Notes: generated by a model from the letters alone, not told the origin. 30,678 nucleotides of DNA from JAVBMB01 sp031552995 (GCA_031552995.1 JAVBMB010000077.1:1-30678), one strand, 5' to 3'; shown: positions 15,314 to 24,350, counted from the first letter of the stretch. Made by a program: numbers and translations.

Positions 15314-18300
15314 TATGGCGCCGTATACACACCACGCTGGCCCGCCGCGATAAGCCCGCTTTCGACATGCCGGATAATCGGGCTTTCGGAGATATAGCTG
15401 CCGGGGATAGCCACACGCGCGTAGTATGTCAGGCTTATCTGCGTCGGCACGGTCACGTCGGGGCCTTTCGTTCTGCCAACAGCGAATACCGCGCGCCCGC
15501 CGTCCTGGGATATCAGGTGACATCTGTTGTTGTTGTAGTCGGTGCCGCTGTAGCGCAGGCCGCTGGGCAGCACGTCGGCCAGCGTATACCAACCCTCGGG
15601 CGCCTCGCCGCCGAATGTCATTTTTATCGTCACGGTTATGCCGTACTGGTCGCTTACGCCGTAGAACTTTTCTATCGTCACCGCGTCGCTCTTCGCTTTT
15701 ATATCCTCGGCCGCGGCGACATAGCTCGCCGTTACCGTGATGTCCCCCTGGGTGCTGAACGCCGCCTCTTCAAGCTGGCGCTTGCCCATCACTACATGGT
15801 GGAATATCTCCTTCGACAGGTCGACCGTTATCCTCTGCCCGTCCTTCATGTACGACAGCTTTGCCTTCGACGCGCCCGGCCCTGGCGCCAGTCTCAGCCA
15901 CTGTGCGATGTCGAGCAGCGGCAGATAAACGTCGGAGTCTGTTCCCATCACATAGTCAAGCAGCTTGCCGGCGTCGGAAGCGCCGACGAGCGCCGAAAGC
16001 ACCACGGCTTCGCCTGTCGCGGCATACGCGTCGTCCCCGGCATCTACGCTAAGCCACGCTCCGGTGGCTTTCAGCTTCGGCGTGATGTTTTCGTCATACC
16101 AGCTCTTTGCGGATACGATATCCCCGAGATAGGCAAGGCCGGTCATAAGCTGTATCCGCTCGCGCAGCGTAAGCAGGTCTGACGATTCCTCAAAAATCCG
16201 GCGGATATCAAGCAGCACCGGCTGCTTTGCGGCGGCCAGGCCCATAAGCGCGGCGACGACCTCGCTCTGCGCGGCGTTTCTGTCGGCCGCGATATTGTTC
16301 AGGTACGCTATCGCGGCTTCCCGGTCAATATATTCGCTGCCGGCCGCCAGTATCTTGGCCGTCAGAAGCGTTTCCTCCCCGCTGTATTCCAGCAGCGGCA
16401 CGCCGCCCGTGTATTTCTGCACGTTGCGCGCGCTCTTCTGCAGGGCTTCGTCCCCCGTCCATTCGGGCATCAGCCTGCCAAGCTCCTTAGACGCTATAGC
16501 GGCGCAGATTTTCTGGTCGGCGCGCTCTCCTCCCCGAAGCATGCTAAACAGCGCTTCGGCGTATTTTGCGTTGTCGCTGTCATACAGCATCAAATCCACC
16601 GGATACCTCGCGGCCGTAAGCGACTGCAGCGACGCGACGGGCATGCTCTCGGCCACCGGCATCTCGATGCGGCTTTCATATACGGATATCGTATGCTTTT
16701 CGCCGTCGGTATATTTGCCGCACTGCGCGGTAACCGTCACGTCGTACTGCCCCGCCGGCAGCTTGCCAAGGTTGATAAACCTGTGTTCGCTTGCCCCGCC
16801 GGCGTCGTCGGCCTTGATTGTCTGCCCGCCTCCGCTGAGCGTAACGGAATATTTCACGGCGTCGCCCGCGCTGATGGCGCTTCCCGCGGCGCGCGCCGAA
16901 ACCACAATCTCGTCGCCCTGCACATAGCTTTTGCTGAGGCCGAGGTTGATGAAAAACGGCAGCGTCGCCGGGATATTCACCCGCGCCGTTCCGGCGCGCG
17001 GCCCGTCTGCCACCGCGACGCATGTTATGCGCCACGATGTCAGGTTGTCGGCCAGCTTAAACTCGACGGCAGCCGTGCCGCCGGCATCGGTGACGCCCGT
17101 AATAAACGCGGCGTTATCCATAAAGTCGCTGCGTATGCTGTCGGCCATGCCCTCTCCGCCGCCCTCGGCGGCGCCGCGGAAGATATCCCCCGGCTGCCTG
17201 TATGATGCAAACGTACTCATCGTGCGGCCGTAATAGGGCTCCAGTATCTGTCCGAGCGGGTCGACATATTGCTCGGCCAGGGCAAAGACCGCCTCGTCGA
17301 CCGCGCTCAGCGCAAACTGCGCCGCAACGGGCGCGCCGTCCTTATCGGTTATCGTCACATCTGCTTTAACCGTGCCGCCCGGGCGATAGCTGACGCTGTC
17401 GGTCTCCACCTTGATATCAAGTCCGCGCGACTGCAGGTCTATCCGCAGCACCGCCGGCTCGACGGGGAAAATATGCTTGCCGTCAAAGTACGCGCCGTAT
17501 ACCATGCAGCCGGGAACCATATCGCCGGTGAAGCCCACGGTAAACCCGCTGCTCTGCGTGATGTCCCACAGTATCATATCGGCGCCCACTGCGGTATAAA
17601 GAATCCTGCCGGTGCTCTCTGTCGGCTCATAATTCTCGTTAAGCTTCAGCAGCGCGCTCTCGCCCTCGACATACGCCGTCTTGTCTGTCGTCAGAGAGTA
17701 TGTCTTATAGTCGCTTTCATACAGCGAACCGATTTGCGGATAATACATCCTCTCCACCACATACAGGCCGTCGGGGCCGGTATAGCCGATATCAAGATAA
17801 TAGCTGACGCGGTTTTCCGGTATATAATCCAGCGTTTTGCTGCTTGACCCGCCCGGCTCGACCGTCATGGTGAATCGGTCGGCCAGCGTTACCTCCTCGC
17901 GGTATGAATATACCGGAATCGTCTTTTTGCTTATAAAGTCATAATGCTCGCCGCTCTGCTCACGGATATATTCCTGCCTGAATACGTCGACATTTATTTG
18001 CTGGCTTATGCTCTGCCCGCGTATCGCGTCATAAAAGCCTTCGGTGTGGATATCCTTCCCCCCGGCAAACCATGTGTCGACGGCTTCAAAGTCTATGGCC
18101 GACATAACGGCTTCAAGCGTCCTCGTGCCGTCCGGCCCTTCGGCAAGCTCAAGCTCCATCATATAATCGCTGGGGAAACGCGGAACCGCTTTGTTCGCGC
18201 TGCCGCCGCCGGTCTCATATGACCCGGCGTTTATATACATATAATCGTAATACGGCCACCAGCTGTTTTGTACCCTCTCGGCAAACGAGAATGTCGCGTT

Positions 18301-20244
18301 GCCGGCGCTGTCGGTGTAAGAGGAGAGGCCGTCGCTGGCACGGTCGGTCGAAACCAGAAGCCCGGTGGCCGGCGTGCCGTCAAAAAACTCGCTCGTCACG
18401 GTTATGCTCACCGGCTCGCCAAGGCGGTAATACGGCTTGCCGGGTTCGGCCGACAGCACATACACAGGCTTTTCGTACTCCGTCACCGTCACCCACCGGT
18501 TACTCAGCATCTCGCCGTCCATCATCAGCGAAACCGACAGATATGTGCTGAGGCTGTTTTCAATCACAATTTCAGCCTCGAACGCGCCGCCCTCGTTGAC
18601 GCTGACGGTCATGGGCGACATGCTGTCGCACGACAGCGTGACGCTGCCGGGCATTTCAACGCCCTTTATCTTCGGCGAGATATATCCCCACAGGCGCACG
18701 GTGTCATTCGGCTGATATATCTGGCGGTCGGTGTACATAAACGAGTAATACATCTGCCCCTGCGCGGGCTCTCTCTGCCCGGGGCTTGCGATAAATGCCG
18801 CCGAATCGCCGCCCGCCGCGGCATACACGTCAAATGTGTCGCCGTCCGGCGTCTCCAGCACGGCGATGCCGCCGGCATCGGTCACGCCCTTATTGCCGCC
18901 CGCATTGACTTCCGCGCCGGCGACCGGCTTGCCCGACGACGCGTCGTTCAGCCACAAAAGCGTCTCGTCCGCGACGCTCTGCTGCCATATCGACAGGTTC
19001 GATACGCACAAAAGCTTCTGCACAACCACATCCTCAAGCTTCGCCTCAATCAAATAGTACCCAAGCTCAAGCCTGTCGGGCAGAATAATATAGTACAGAT
19101 ACCGGTAGTCGGAATATATCGGCACCTGCGCAAAATCCGCAACGCTGCTAAGCGAAGCCGTATCGATGACATAGTCCCCCGCCCGCCCGAGCGAAGCGTG
19201 TATGCCCCGCGTGTGGGCGTGCACAAGCTCAAGATATTTTTCGGCGGTCGGTATGGCAAATACGTTCACCTGCATCTCTTCGGTGATTGTCTTGTTGTTA
19301 TAGGGTGTATGGTTGCTCGACATGCCAAGTGCGACGGTTTCCCCGACGCCGGCAATCTCGTTTATCCCGCCCGAAAGATACATCGCGAGCTTGTCGCCCG
19401 AATAATCCTCCTCGGTGCGGAAGGAAAATACGCAGTCCTCGGCCAGCGCAAGGCCGCCGGCCGCCCCTGCGCCCGCCTTGACCGTGAATGTGTACACCGT
19501 GTCAAGGCTGAGCGGGCTTGAGGGCACAAACACCATCGTGCGCCCGAACATCTCTATGTGCCCGTCCGCGGCGGGGGATATCTCCACGTCGCCCGGCTTA
19601 ACATCGACCGGCGCGCTGAACGTCACCTCTATGCCGGTGTTTACCGGCACGCCGGACGTGCTGTCCGCCGGCAGACGCGAGATGACTGTAAGCTCGGCCT
19701 CGGTCTGGAACGCCCAGCTCATCGGCACCGGCGCGTCCGCCCCCTCTGGCGCCGCGGCCAGCGCGAATGTATATACCGTGTTCTTTTGCATCGGCTCGGT
19801 CGGCGACAGGGTATATTCCCCCTCGCCCTCGGCCGTCACCTCAAAATCCAGCGCCGGCAAAACGACTATGCTGCTCTTCAGAGTCTGCCCGTCCATGTCG
19901 GTGCCCGGAAGCGACAGCGTAAAGCCGGAATCGGTGCTGACCCCGACGGCGGTCTCGCGCACGGCCTTCATCGTCATCTCCTGCGGCGCTATGTTTATTA
20001 CCGGCGGCGACGTCGGCACGGAGGGAATCACGGCCTGCGCGCCGCGCGGGACGTAGATGAGCGCGAGGATGGCGCACGCCGCGACAAGCCCCGCCGCCGC
20101 GACAAACGGCGCCGGCCTGAAGCGCCGTTTCGGCGCTTGTTGTTCTGCTATTCCCTGCCGCACGCGCTCTTTCATCGCATCGCTGACAGATACATCGCCC
20201 AGCTTGCTGTCGACGATATCCTTAAAATTATCCAAGCGGCTCAC
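15313..20244 (-). CDS. Membrane-anchored alpha-2-macroglobulin-like protein with possible N-terminal anti-sigma segment
   Basis: Very large single-pass membrane protein (1,643 aa). Residues 1-45 are a charged cytosolic segment (LDNFKDIVDSKL, then DAMKERVRQGIAEQ); 46-65 is one membrane helix; everything after is extracytoplasmic. Residues about 90-285 hold two Ig-like Big_5-type domains (SRLPADSTSGVPVNTGIEVTF). Then follow macroglobulin domains with an MG-type YQPNDTVRLWGYISP, FEKP-like YEKPVYVL, VDEAVFALAEQY and DNLTSWRITCVAVADG, and a C-terminal receptor-binding-like domain. Where family members with a thioester have CxEQ, this protein has Arg1241-Ala-Asp-Gln1244, so no thioester trap. The GTG start overlaps the TGA stop of the ECF sigma gene (GTGA), with GGAGG seven bases upstream. 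Position and topology suggest the N-terminus holds the sigma factor until the outer part senses wall damage or proteases. That link is inference. Confidence 0.88.
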   Translation of the reverse strand: MSRLDNFKDIVDSKLGDVSVSDAMKERVRQGIAEQQAPKRRFRPAPFVAAAGLVAACAILALIYVPRGAQAVIPSVPTSPPVINIAPQEMTMKAVRETAVGVSTDSGFTLSLPGTDMDGQTLKSSIVVLPALDFEVTAEGEGEYTLSPTEPMQKNTVYTFALAAAPEGADAPVPMSWAFQTEAELTVISRLPADSTSGVPVNTGIEVTFSAPVDVKPGDVEISPAADGHIEMFGRTMVFVPSSPLSLDTVYTFTVKAGAGAAGGLALAEDCVFSFRTEEDYSGDKLAMYLSGGINEIAGVGETVALGMSSNHTPYNNKTITEEMQVNVFAIPTAEKYLELVHAHTRGIHASLGRAGDYVIDTASLSSVADFAQVPIYSDYRYLYYIILPDRLELGYYLIEAKLEDVVVQKLLCVSNLSIWQQSVADETLLWLNDASSGKPVAGAEVNAGGNKGVTDAGGIAVLETPDGDTFDVYAAAGGDSAAFIASPGQREPAQGQMYYSFMYTDRQIYQPNDTVRLWGYISPKIKGVEMPGSVTLSCDSMSPMTVSVNEGGAFEAEIVIENSLSTYLSVSLMMDGEMLSNRWVTVTEYEKPVYVLSAEPGKPYYRLGEPVSITVTSEFFDGTPATGLLVSTDRASDGLSSYTDSAGNATFSFAERVQNSWWPYYDYMYINAGSYETGGGSANKAVPRFPSDYMMELELAEGPDGTRTLEAVMSAIDFEAVDTWFAGGKDIHTEGFYDAIRGQSISQQINVDVFRQEYIREQSGEHYDFISKKTIPVYSYREEVTLADRFTMTVEPGGSSSKTLDYIPENRVSYYLDIGYTGPDGLYVVERMYYPQIGSLYESDYKTYSLTTDKTAYVEGESALLKLNENYEPTESTGRILYTAVGADMILWDITQSSGFTVGFTGDMVPGCMVYGAYFDGKHIFPVEPAVLRIDLQSRGLDIKVETDSVSYRPGGTVKADVTITDKDGAPVAAQFALSAVDEAVFALAEQYVDPLGQILEPYYGRTMSTFASYRQPGDIFRGAAEGGGEGMADSIRSDFMDNAAFITGVTDAGGTAAVEFKLADNLTSWRITCVAVADGPRAGTARVNIPATLPFFINLGLSKSYVQGDEIVVSARAAGSAISAGDAVKYSVTLSGGGQTIKADDAGGASEHRFINLGKLPAGQYDVTVTAQCGKYTDGEKHTISVYESRIEMPVAESMPVASLQSLTAARYPVDLMLYDSDNAKYAEALFSMLRGGERADQKICAAIASKELGRLMPEWTGDEALQKSARNVQKYTGGVPLLEYSGEETLLTAKILAAGSEYIDREAAIAYLNNIAADRNAAQSEVVAALMGLAAAKQPVLLDIRRIFEESSDLLTLRERIQLMTGLAYLGDIVSAKSWYDENITPKLKATGAWLSVDAGDDAYAATGEAVVLSALVGASDAGKLLDYVMGTDSDVYLPLLDIAQWLRLAPGPGASKAKLSYMKDGQRITVDLSKEIFHHVVMGKRQLEEAAFSTQGDITVTASYVAAAEDIKAKSDAVTIEKFYGVSDQYGITVTIKMTFGGEAPEGWYTLADVLPSGLRYSGTDYNNNRCHLISQDGGRAVFAVGRTKGPDVTVPTQISLTYYARVAIPGSYISESPIIRHVESGLIAAGQRGVYTAP

Positions 20245-20762
20245 AGATATTCCTCCTTAAGGACGCTGCCGAGTATGCCTCTTGCCCGCATAAGCCGTGT
20301 TTTAACCGTTCCCTCACGCATATTTAGTGTTTTTGCTATTTCGCTGATTTTTAATCCGTTATAATAAAACAGCAGTATTACTTCTTTGTAAATATCGTCC
20401 AACGACATGACGGCTTCGATTATAAGCCTGTCTCGGTCGGCCGTTTCGGCCTGCGCCTCGGGTGATGCCAGCGAAGACACACTGTCGGGCAGTGTATCCT
20501 CCGGCGGTTTTTCGCCCCACGAGCGGCGCCTCATCATATCCTTGCATATATTAATCGCGATTCTTGTTATCCACGTCTTTTCGCTGCTGTCGCCCTTGAA
20601 CATCGGATATTTGCAGTACGCGCGGATAAACGCCTCCTGTGTGGCGTCCTCGGCCAGCTGATGATCTTTAAGATACATATAGCACAGACGCAAAATCGTG
20701 TCGCCATACTCTGACATCATCCGCTCAACATCCGGGACTGATGTGATCCTGTCTGATTTCAT
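20241..20762 (-). CDS. ECF-type RNA polymerase sigma factor
   Basis: Sigma-70 family protein of the extracytoplasmic-function group (173 aa). Region 2: YGDTILRLCYMYLKD, AEDATQEAFIRAY and WITRIAINICKDMMRRR. Region 4: SLDDIYKEVILLFYYNGLKISEIAKTL then REGTVKTRLMRARG, the helix-turn-helix that reads -35 elements. GAGGAG lies five bases before the ATG. Its stop codon overlaps the start of the alpha-2-macroglobulin gene, the place where ECF operons usually carry the anti-sigma gene. An ECF-like promoter upstream suggests autoregulation. Confidence 0.95.
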   Translation of the reverse strand: MKSDRITSVPDVERMMSEYGDTILRLCYMYLKDHQLAEDATQEAFIRAYCKYPMFKGDSSEKTWITRIAINICKDMMRRRSWGEKPPEDTLPDSVSSLASPEAQAETADRDRLIIEAVMSLDDIYKEVILLFYYNGLKISEIAKTLNMREGTVKTRLMRARGILGSVLKEEYL

Positions 20763-20808
20763 TCTGACTCCTCACACACCGATATCTCTTTCGAGCCCCG
20801 GTGATTTA

Positions 20809-20837
20809 TAGACGCAGTAACGCCCGGTTTAGTTTCG
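20809..20837 (-). promoter_or_regulatory. Candidate ECF-sigma-dependent promoter (autoregulation)
   Basis: Minus strand CGAAAC (20837-20832), 17 bases, CGTCTA (20814-20809). This matches the ECF pattern TGAAAC-N16/17-CGTCTA known from SigM/SigW-type promoters. It lies about 45 bases before the sigma start codon. In the rest of the divergent region 20763-21089 there is a plus-strand TATAAT at about 20911 without a convincing -35; no other gene is supported. Confidence 0.55.
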
Positions 20838-21089
20838 TTCCATATCTTGGGAAAGTGAATGTTACAGCAAATTTTACAAAAAATCCGTATATTGCACCGC
20901 AATTTATTGTATAATGCATATGGAGGACACCCCATATTATATCCAACGGCACAACATCGCACCACTTTCTCGCAGGGTGCCATACACTTATCGGATATTA
21001 TAACAAAATGTGACTGAAATTTAAAGACCTTTTTCTTTTACCGCGCCAAGGCCGGTCCGATTATATAACAAGTCGAAAGGATGTTGACA

Positions 21090-21845
21090 GTGGCTAAGGA
21101 TTTTCGCGCCGCAGCGGCGATTCACGTTGCGCCGCCCCCGTTTTTCAGCGATTTACCTGCGGCAGACACCGATATCACAGCAATACTGGATGAAATTTCA
21201 CCCACCGAGCGCGCCGCGTTATTGGAGTCCAGCCTTCAGTTCCGCGAGATGATGATGGTTTACAACTGCGCCATAAAGGAGGTACGCACCAAACTTGAGA
21301 TACTAAACGACGAGATAACCATCCGATACGGCAAAAACACAATCGAATCTATCTCGTCAAGAATCAAAACGCCGGCCAGCATAATGGGCAAGCTGAAGCT
21401 GCGGGGCGAGCCGTTCACTATCGACAGCATACGCAGAAATATTGACGATGTTGCCGGCGTTCGCGTCATATGCTCGTTTTTGGACGATATCTACGATGTC
21501 GCCGACATGCTGCTGCGGCAGGACGATATCCATCTGATATCGAGAAAGGATTACATAAAAAAACCCAAGGAAAACGGCTATCGCAGCTTGCATCTGCTCG
21601 TCGAGGTGCCGGTATTCTTTTCAAACGACAAGCAAATGCTTAAGGTGGAGATCCAAATCCGCACAATTGCAATGGATTTTTGGGCCAGTCTTGAGCATCA
21701 GCTTAAATATAAGAAGCAGATAGACTGCGGTGACGCCGAGAGCATCGGCGAGGAGCTGAAGGAGTGCAGTGACATTATAGCCCAGGTCGACGTGCGAATG
21801 CAGGCGATTCGCGAACGCATCGCCGCCGGCAGCGAAACGCCGTAG
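21090..21845 (+). CDS. Small alarmone synthetase, RelQ/RelP type (GTP pyrophosphokinase)
   Basis: Makes (p)ppGpp from ATP and GTP/GDP; a synthetase-only protein (251 aa) without the HD hydrolase or TGS/ACT domains of long Rel enzymes. Diagnostic stretches: SIMGKLKLRG, NIDDVAGVRVICSFLDD (catalytic Asp region), KDYIKKPKENGYRSLHL (substrate loop), VEIQIRTIAMDFWASLEHQLKYK, then a C-terminal helix with ECSDIIAQVDVRMQAIRERI, as in tetrameric RelQ. About 35 extra residues precede the catalytic part. I chose the GTG at 21090 since AAAGG is nine bases upstream; the ATG at 21081 directly abuts it. Monocistronic, divergent from the ECF sigma operon, so both stress regulators share an intergenic region. 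Confidence 0.92.
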   Translation: MAKDFRAAAAIHVAPPPFFSDLPAADTDITAILDEISPTERAALLESSLQFREMMMVYNCAIKEVRTKLEILNDEITIRYGKNTIESISSRIKTPASIMGKLKLRGEPFTIDSIRRNIDDVAGVRVICSFLDDIYDVADMLLRQDDIHLISRKDYIKKPKENGYRSLHLLVEVPVFFSNDKQMLKVEIQIRTIAMDFWASLEHQLKYKKQIDCGDAESIGEELKECSDIIAQVDVRMQAIRERIAAGSETP

Positions 21846-22025
21846 CGCGGGCGCGGCCGGCCTCCCGGATGCCCCTGTCATCCGCGCAATCAGGCGGATG
21901 AGCCAAAAAAGGCGTCCCGGCTTTGCCGCATAAAAAATCAACACGGCCAAAAAGCTTCCGTCTCCAGGCTTCCAACCGAAAAACGGGGGTATATTTACCG
22001 CTAGCTTTTATCAAAATAATGCACC
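21846..22025. other. Intergenic stretch after the alarmone synthetase gene
   Basis: No gene is supported. One hairpin is visible (TCATCCGC 21878-21885 with 21894-21901) without a T-run. The repeat copies described at 22,026-22,298 follow. Confidence 0.5.
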
Positions 22026-22060
22026 GCCTGAAAACCCAGCGGGGTTTTCAGGCAATCTCA
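22026..22060 (+). repeat. Structured repeat type A, copy 3 (right end only)
   Basis: Stem GCCTGAAAACCC (22026-22037) with 22042-22053, then AATCTCA. Same end as 13,668-13,703 and 5,823-5,858. The upstream three quarters of type A are not present. It abuts the hairpin at 22,061. Confidence 0.7.
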
Positions 22061-22093
22061 AGCGGGAGGGCACGCATCGCGTACCCTCCCGCT
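22061..22093 (+). terminator. Hairpin, left copy flanking repeat type B
   Basis: 15-position stem 22061-22075 with 22079-22093 (AGCGGGAGGG core), one C-A mismatch, loop ATC. Repeated nearly exactly at 22,266. Confidence 0.7.
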
Positions 22094-22265
22094 CAGCTTG
22101 TCGAAAAACCCACTCCGTTGAGGGTTTTTCGACAATTTTCAATTTTGATAAAAATTCTCGGGAAATGAATTCCCGGAATTTTTGATTATAAGCGGGGGTT
22201 TTAGGAACTTTTTAATCACGTTACTTTTCTTGCAAAAAACCTGAACACCTTTCTTTGACAGTCTG
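22094..22265 (+). repeat. Structured intergenic repeat, type B, copy 1
   Basis: 172 bp, AT-rich against its surroundings. Starts CAGCTTGTCGAA like type A. Stems: 22099-22111 with 22122-22134 (13 bp) and 22150-22164 with 22170-22183 (one bulged T). An inverted copy with about a dozen differences in some 165 positions is at 26,793-26,970. Confidence 0.88.
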
Positions 22266-22298
22266 AGCGGGAGGGCACGCATCGCGTGCCCTCCCGCT
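22266..22298 (+). terminator. Hairpin, right copy flanking repeat type B
   Basis: Perfect 15-bp stem 22266-22280 with 22284-22298, loop ATC. It also lies 28 bp after the stop of the minus-strand membrane protein gene and could end that transcript. Confidence 0.7.
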
Positions 22299-22325
22299 TT
22301 CGGTATTATTTACAAAATCCTGGCG

Positions 22326-23996
22326 CTATTTCTTCGCTATGCTCGACGCGTGGACAATCTGCCCCGCCCCGCCCGAGACAATAATCGACACCTCATCGCC
22401 GACATTTATCATCACGGCGCTCTCGCTGTCCTTCGCCGACACCCTGTAGTACACATCGCCCGATGTATCAAGGCTGAAGTAATAGTAAGACATGCCGTCT
22501 ATGACCGCCGCGCGAGCGTCCGTCACCCTGCCGGAAATTTCGCTGGACGGCGTAAGATCCCCGCCGCCGATGCCGTTGTTGGCAAGCAGCTTCAGATAAT
22601 CCGCCTCGCACTCGGCCACCGTCTGGCCGGACGCGACGATGTTGTATTGCTGCACATTGACCATCGCGTACATCTTAACAAGCCCGGCCTGGTCCTTAAG
22701 CGACATAAAATATGTCGGCTGGGACGCCACATTCAGCAGCAGCGGGAATGTGGCGCTGTACTGCAAATGCTGCACTATGCCTTGCGCGGACTCCATTGCC
22801 GAGTATTCCTCGGCGCCGGCGCATGTGTAATAACGTGTCTCTTTTGTGCGCTGATTGCACAGAATAAACCCTATATTGCTCTCGTCGCCGCCGACGCTTG
22901 TTATGCCGGTGTAAACATACACATCGTCGTTCATAGCGACATAGTTGTAGCCGGCTGTCGTCACCGAAACGCCCTTTTGCCCGAACAGAGAGTTTAAGAA
23001 GCCGTTTTGATACTGGCCGTAGTAGTCGTACTGCTCTATAATCAGGGCGGCGTCGTACACCGCGTCGACCCATGTAGGCACGTCGGTGACATATTCGCAC
23101 TCTCCCGTGACGGCGTTGACAAGCACGACGCCGTTTATATCCGTGCCGCCGAACAGGCCGATTGTGCGCTCAATACGCGGGCAGACCCAGTACGGCTGGC
23201 CGCTTTCGTCTATTTCAAAATGCACATTGCCAAACATAAATGTCGGGTAGTTAAAGCGCATATGCATGTTGATATTGCGGCCGAAATGGTCGGCTGTCGA
23301 ATATTTCATGCCCTCGCTCAGACGCACAACCTCGGCGTTTTGCGTCACCATATCGATAATTATATAGGCCGGCAGGCCGTCCGACATATTGCCGAACCAT
23401 TTGAACAGGTCGCCGTAGGCCAGCGTGGCCACGCGCACCGGACGGCTTTTGTAGTTTATCTGCGTGTAATTGGGCAGCACCTCAAACTGCGACACCATGT
23501 CCTCAAGCTCGCCCAGCTTGCGGTCACCCAGGCGGGTGGCTGAATCCTTGTCCAGCATCGGTATGCGGTCGAACGACACCTCGGCGACCTCGCCCGCGAA
23601 GTCGTCCGACTTTGTCACGGTAATCAGTTGCTTATATGACCCGCTGCGCAGTATGACGCTTGACAGCAGTGAGCCGAAAATAAACAGCAGAACAAGCCCG
23701 GCGCAGATTATCAGCGGCACGGCGCAGCTCTGTTTGATTTTCTTCCACACCTCTTTACCGTCAGTCTCTGTTCGGATAGCGGCGTTCGAAATAATGGAAA
23801 GCACGCAGAATATCGCCGAGAGGATGAAGAAAAATCCGTAAAACTCGGGGTTATGCAGGTTGATTGCCGGCAGCGCCACATAAAAATATACGGCGGCAAA
23901 CAGCAACGTGATGATTAAGTTCCTGATGACAATTTTCGCCTGCGTCGCCGGTTTTTTATCCCCGACAACTGTGGCCTTCTTTTTCTTTGTATCCAT
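22326..23996 (-). CDS. Conserved clostridial membrane protein of unknown function
   Basis: 556-aa protein with three membrane helices near the N-terminus (about residues 24-45, 52-74, 91-116) after a Lys-rich start, then a large soluble domain of about 430 residues. Recognisable blocks of this conserved family, which is often annotated vaguely as CvpA-like: WVCPRIERTIGLFGG, GVVLVNAVTGECEY, WVDAVYDAALIIEQYDYYG, FGQKGVSVTT, ESNIGFILCNQRTKETRYY, and FMSLKDQAGLVKMYAMVNVQQY. The C-terminal 90 residues look like a small beta domain (YYYFSLDTSGDVYYRV). I do not know the function. AAGGAG lies just before the ATG. Its own promoter is upstream, so it is a single-gene unit. Confidence 0.82.
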   Translation of the reverse strand: MDTKKKKATVVGDKKPATQAKIVIRNLIITLLFAAVYFYVALPAINLHNPEFYGFFFILSAIFCVLSIISNAAIRTETDGKEVWKKIKQSCAVPLIICAGLVLLFIFGSLLSSVILRSGSYKQLITVTKSDDFAGEVAEVSFDRIPMLDKDSATRLGDRKLGELEDMVSQFEVLPNYTQINYKSRPVRVATLAYGDLFKWFGNMSDGLPAYIIIDMVTQNAEVVRLSEGMKYSTADHFGRNINMHMRFNYPTFMFGNVHFEIDESGQPYWVCPRIERTIGLFGGTDINGVVLVNAVTGECEYVTDVPTWVDAVYDAALIIEQYDYYGQYQNGFLNSLFGQKGVSVTTAGYNYVAMNDDVYVYTGITSVGGDESNIGFILCNQRTKETRYYTCAGAEEYSAMESAQGIVQHLQYSATFPLLLNVASQPTYFMSLKDQAGLVKMYAMVNVQQYNIVASGQTVAECEADYLKLLANNGIGGGDLTPSSEISGRVTDARAAVIDGMSYYYFSLDTSGDVYYRVSAKDSESAVMINVGDEVSIIVSGGAGQIVHASSIAKK

Positions 23997-24098
23997 ATCG
24001 CTCCTTCTCCTCCGGCGCTATCGGCCGAACTGCATATCCCGGGCGGCGGCCGCCGCGCAAAAATACAATTGTTAAACAGCAAATATTCCCACATATAT

Positions 24099-24127
24099 AT
24101 TATACAGCAAATGTTCCGTTTTTACAA
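24099..24127 (-). promoter_or_regulatory. Sigma-A promoter of the membrane protein gene
   Basis: Minus strand TTGTAA (24127-24122), 17 bases, TATAAT (24104-24099). The transcript leader would be about 95 bases. The stretch 24,130-24,350 is GC-rich with no supported gene. Confidence 0.7.
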
Positions 24128-24350
24128 TCGGCTTCCAAAATCGCCGCTTAAGCCGCTGGTCATAACGGCATAATAATGCATACACAAGGTGGAATGTCAA
24201 CAGCAAAACGCAAAAAAAATTGCCCCGCGCGCCGCGCTTTCACGCCCGGCTTCAGCCGCAGGGCTGCCGGGGCATACTGCGGCGGCAAATGCCACAGCTT
24301 TATGGCTTGCCGCGCGTACAGGGTGCGGCGCTTTTTGCCCCGCCGGCAAA

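Noticed and set aside
20931..21014. 27-codon reading frame upstream of the alarmone synthetase gene
   Set aside because: No ribosome site before its ATG; it could be a leader peptide but nothing supports translation.
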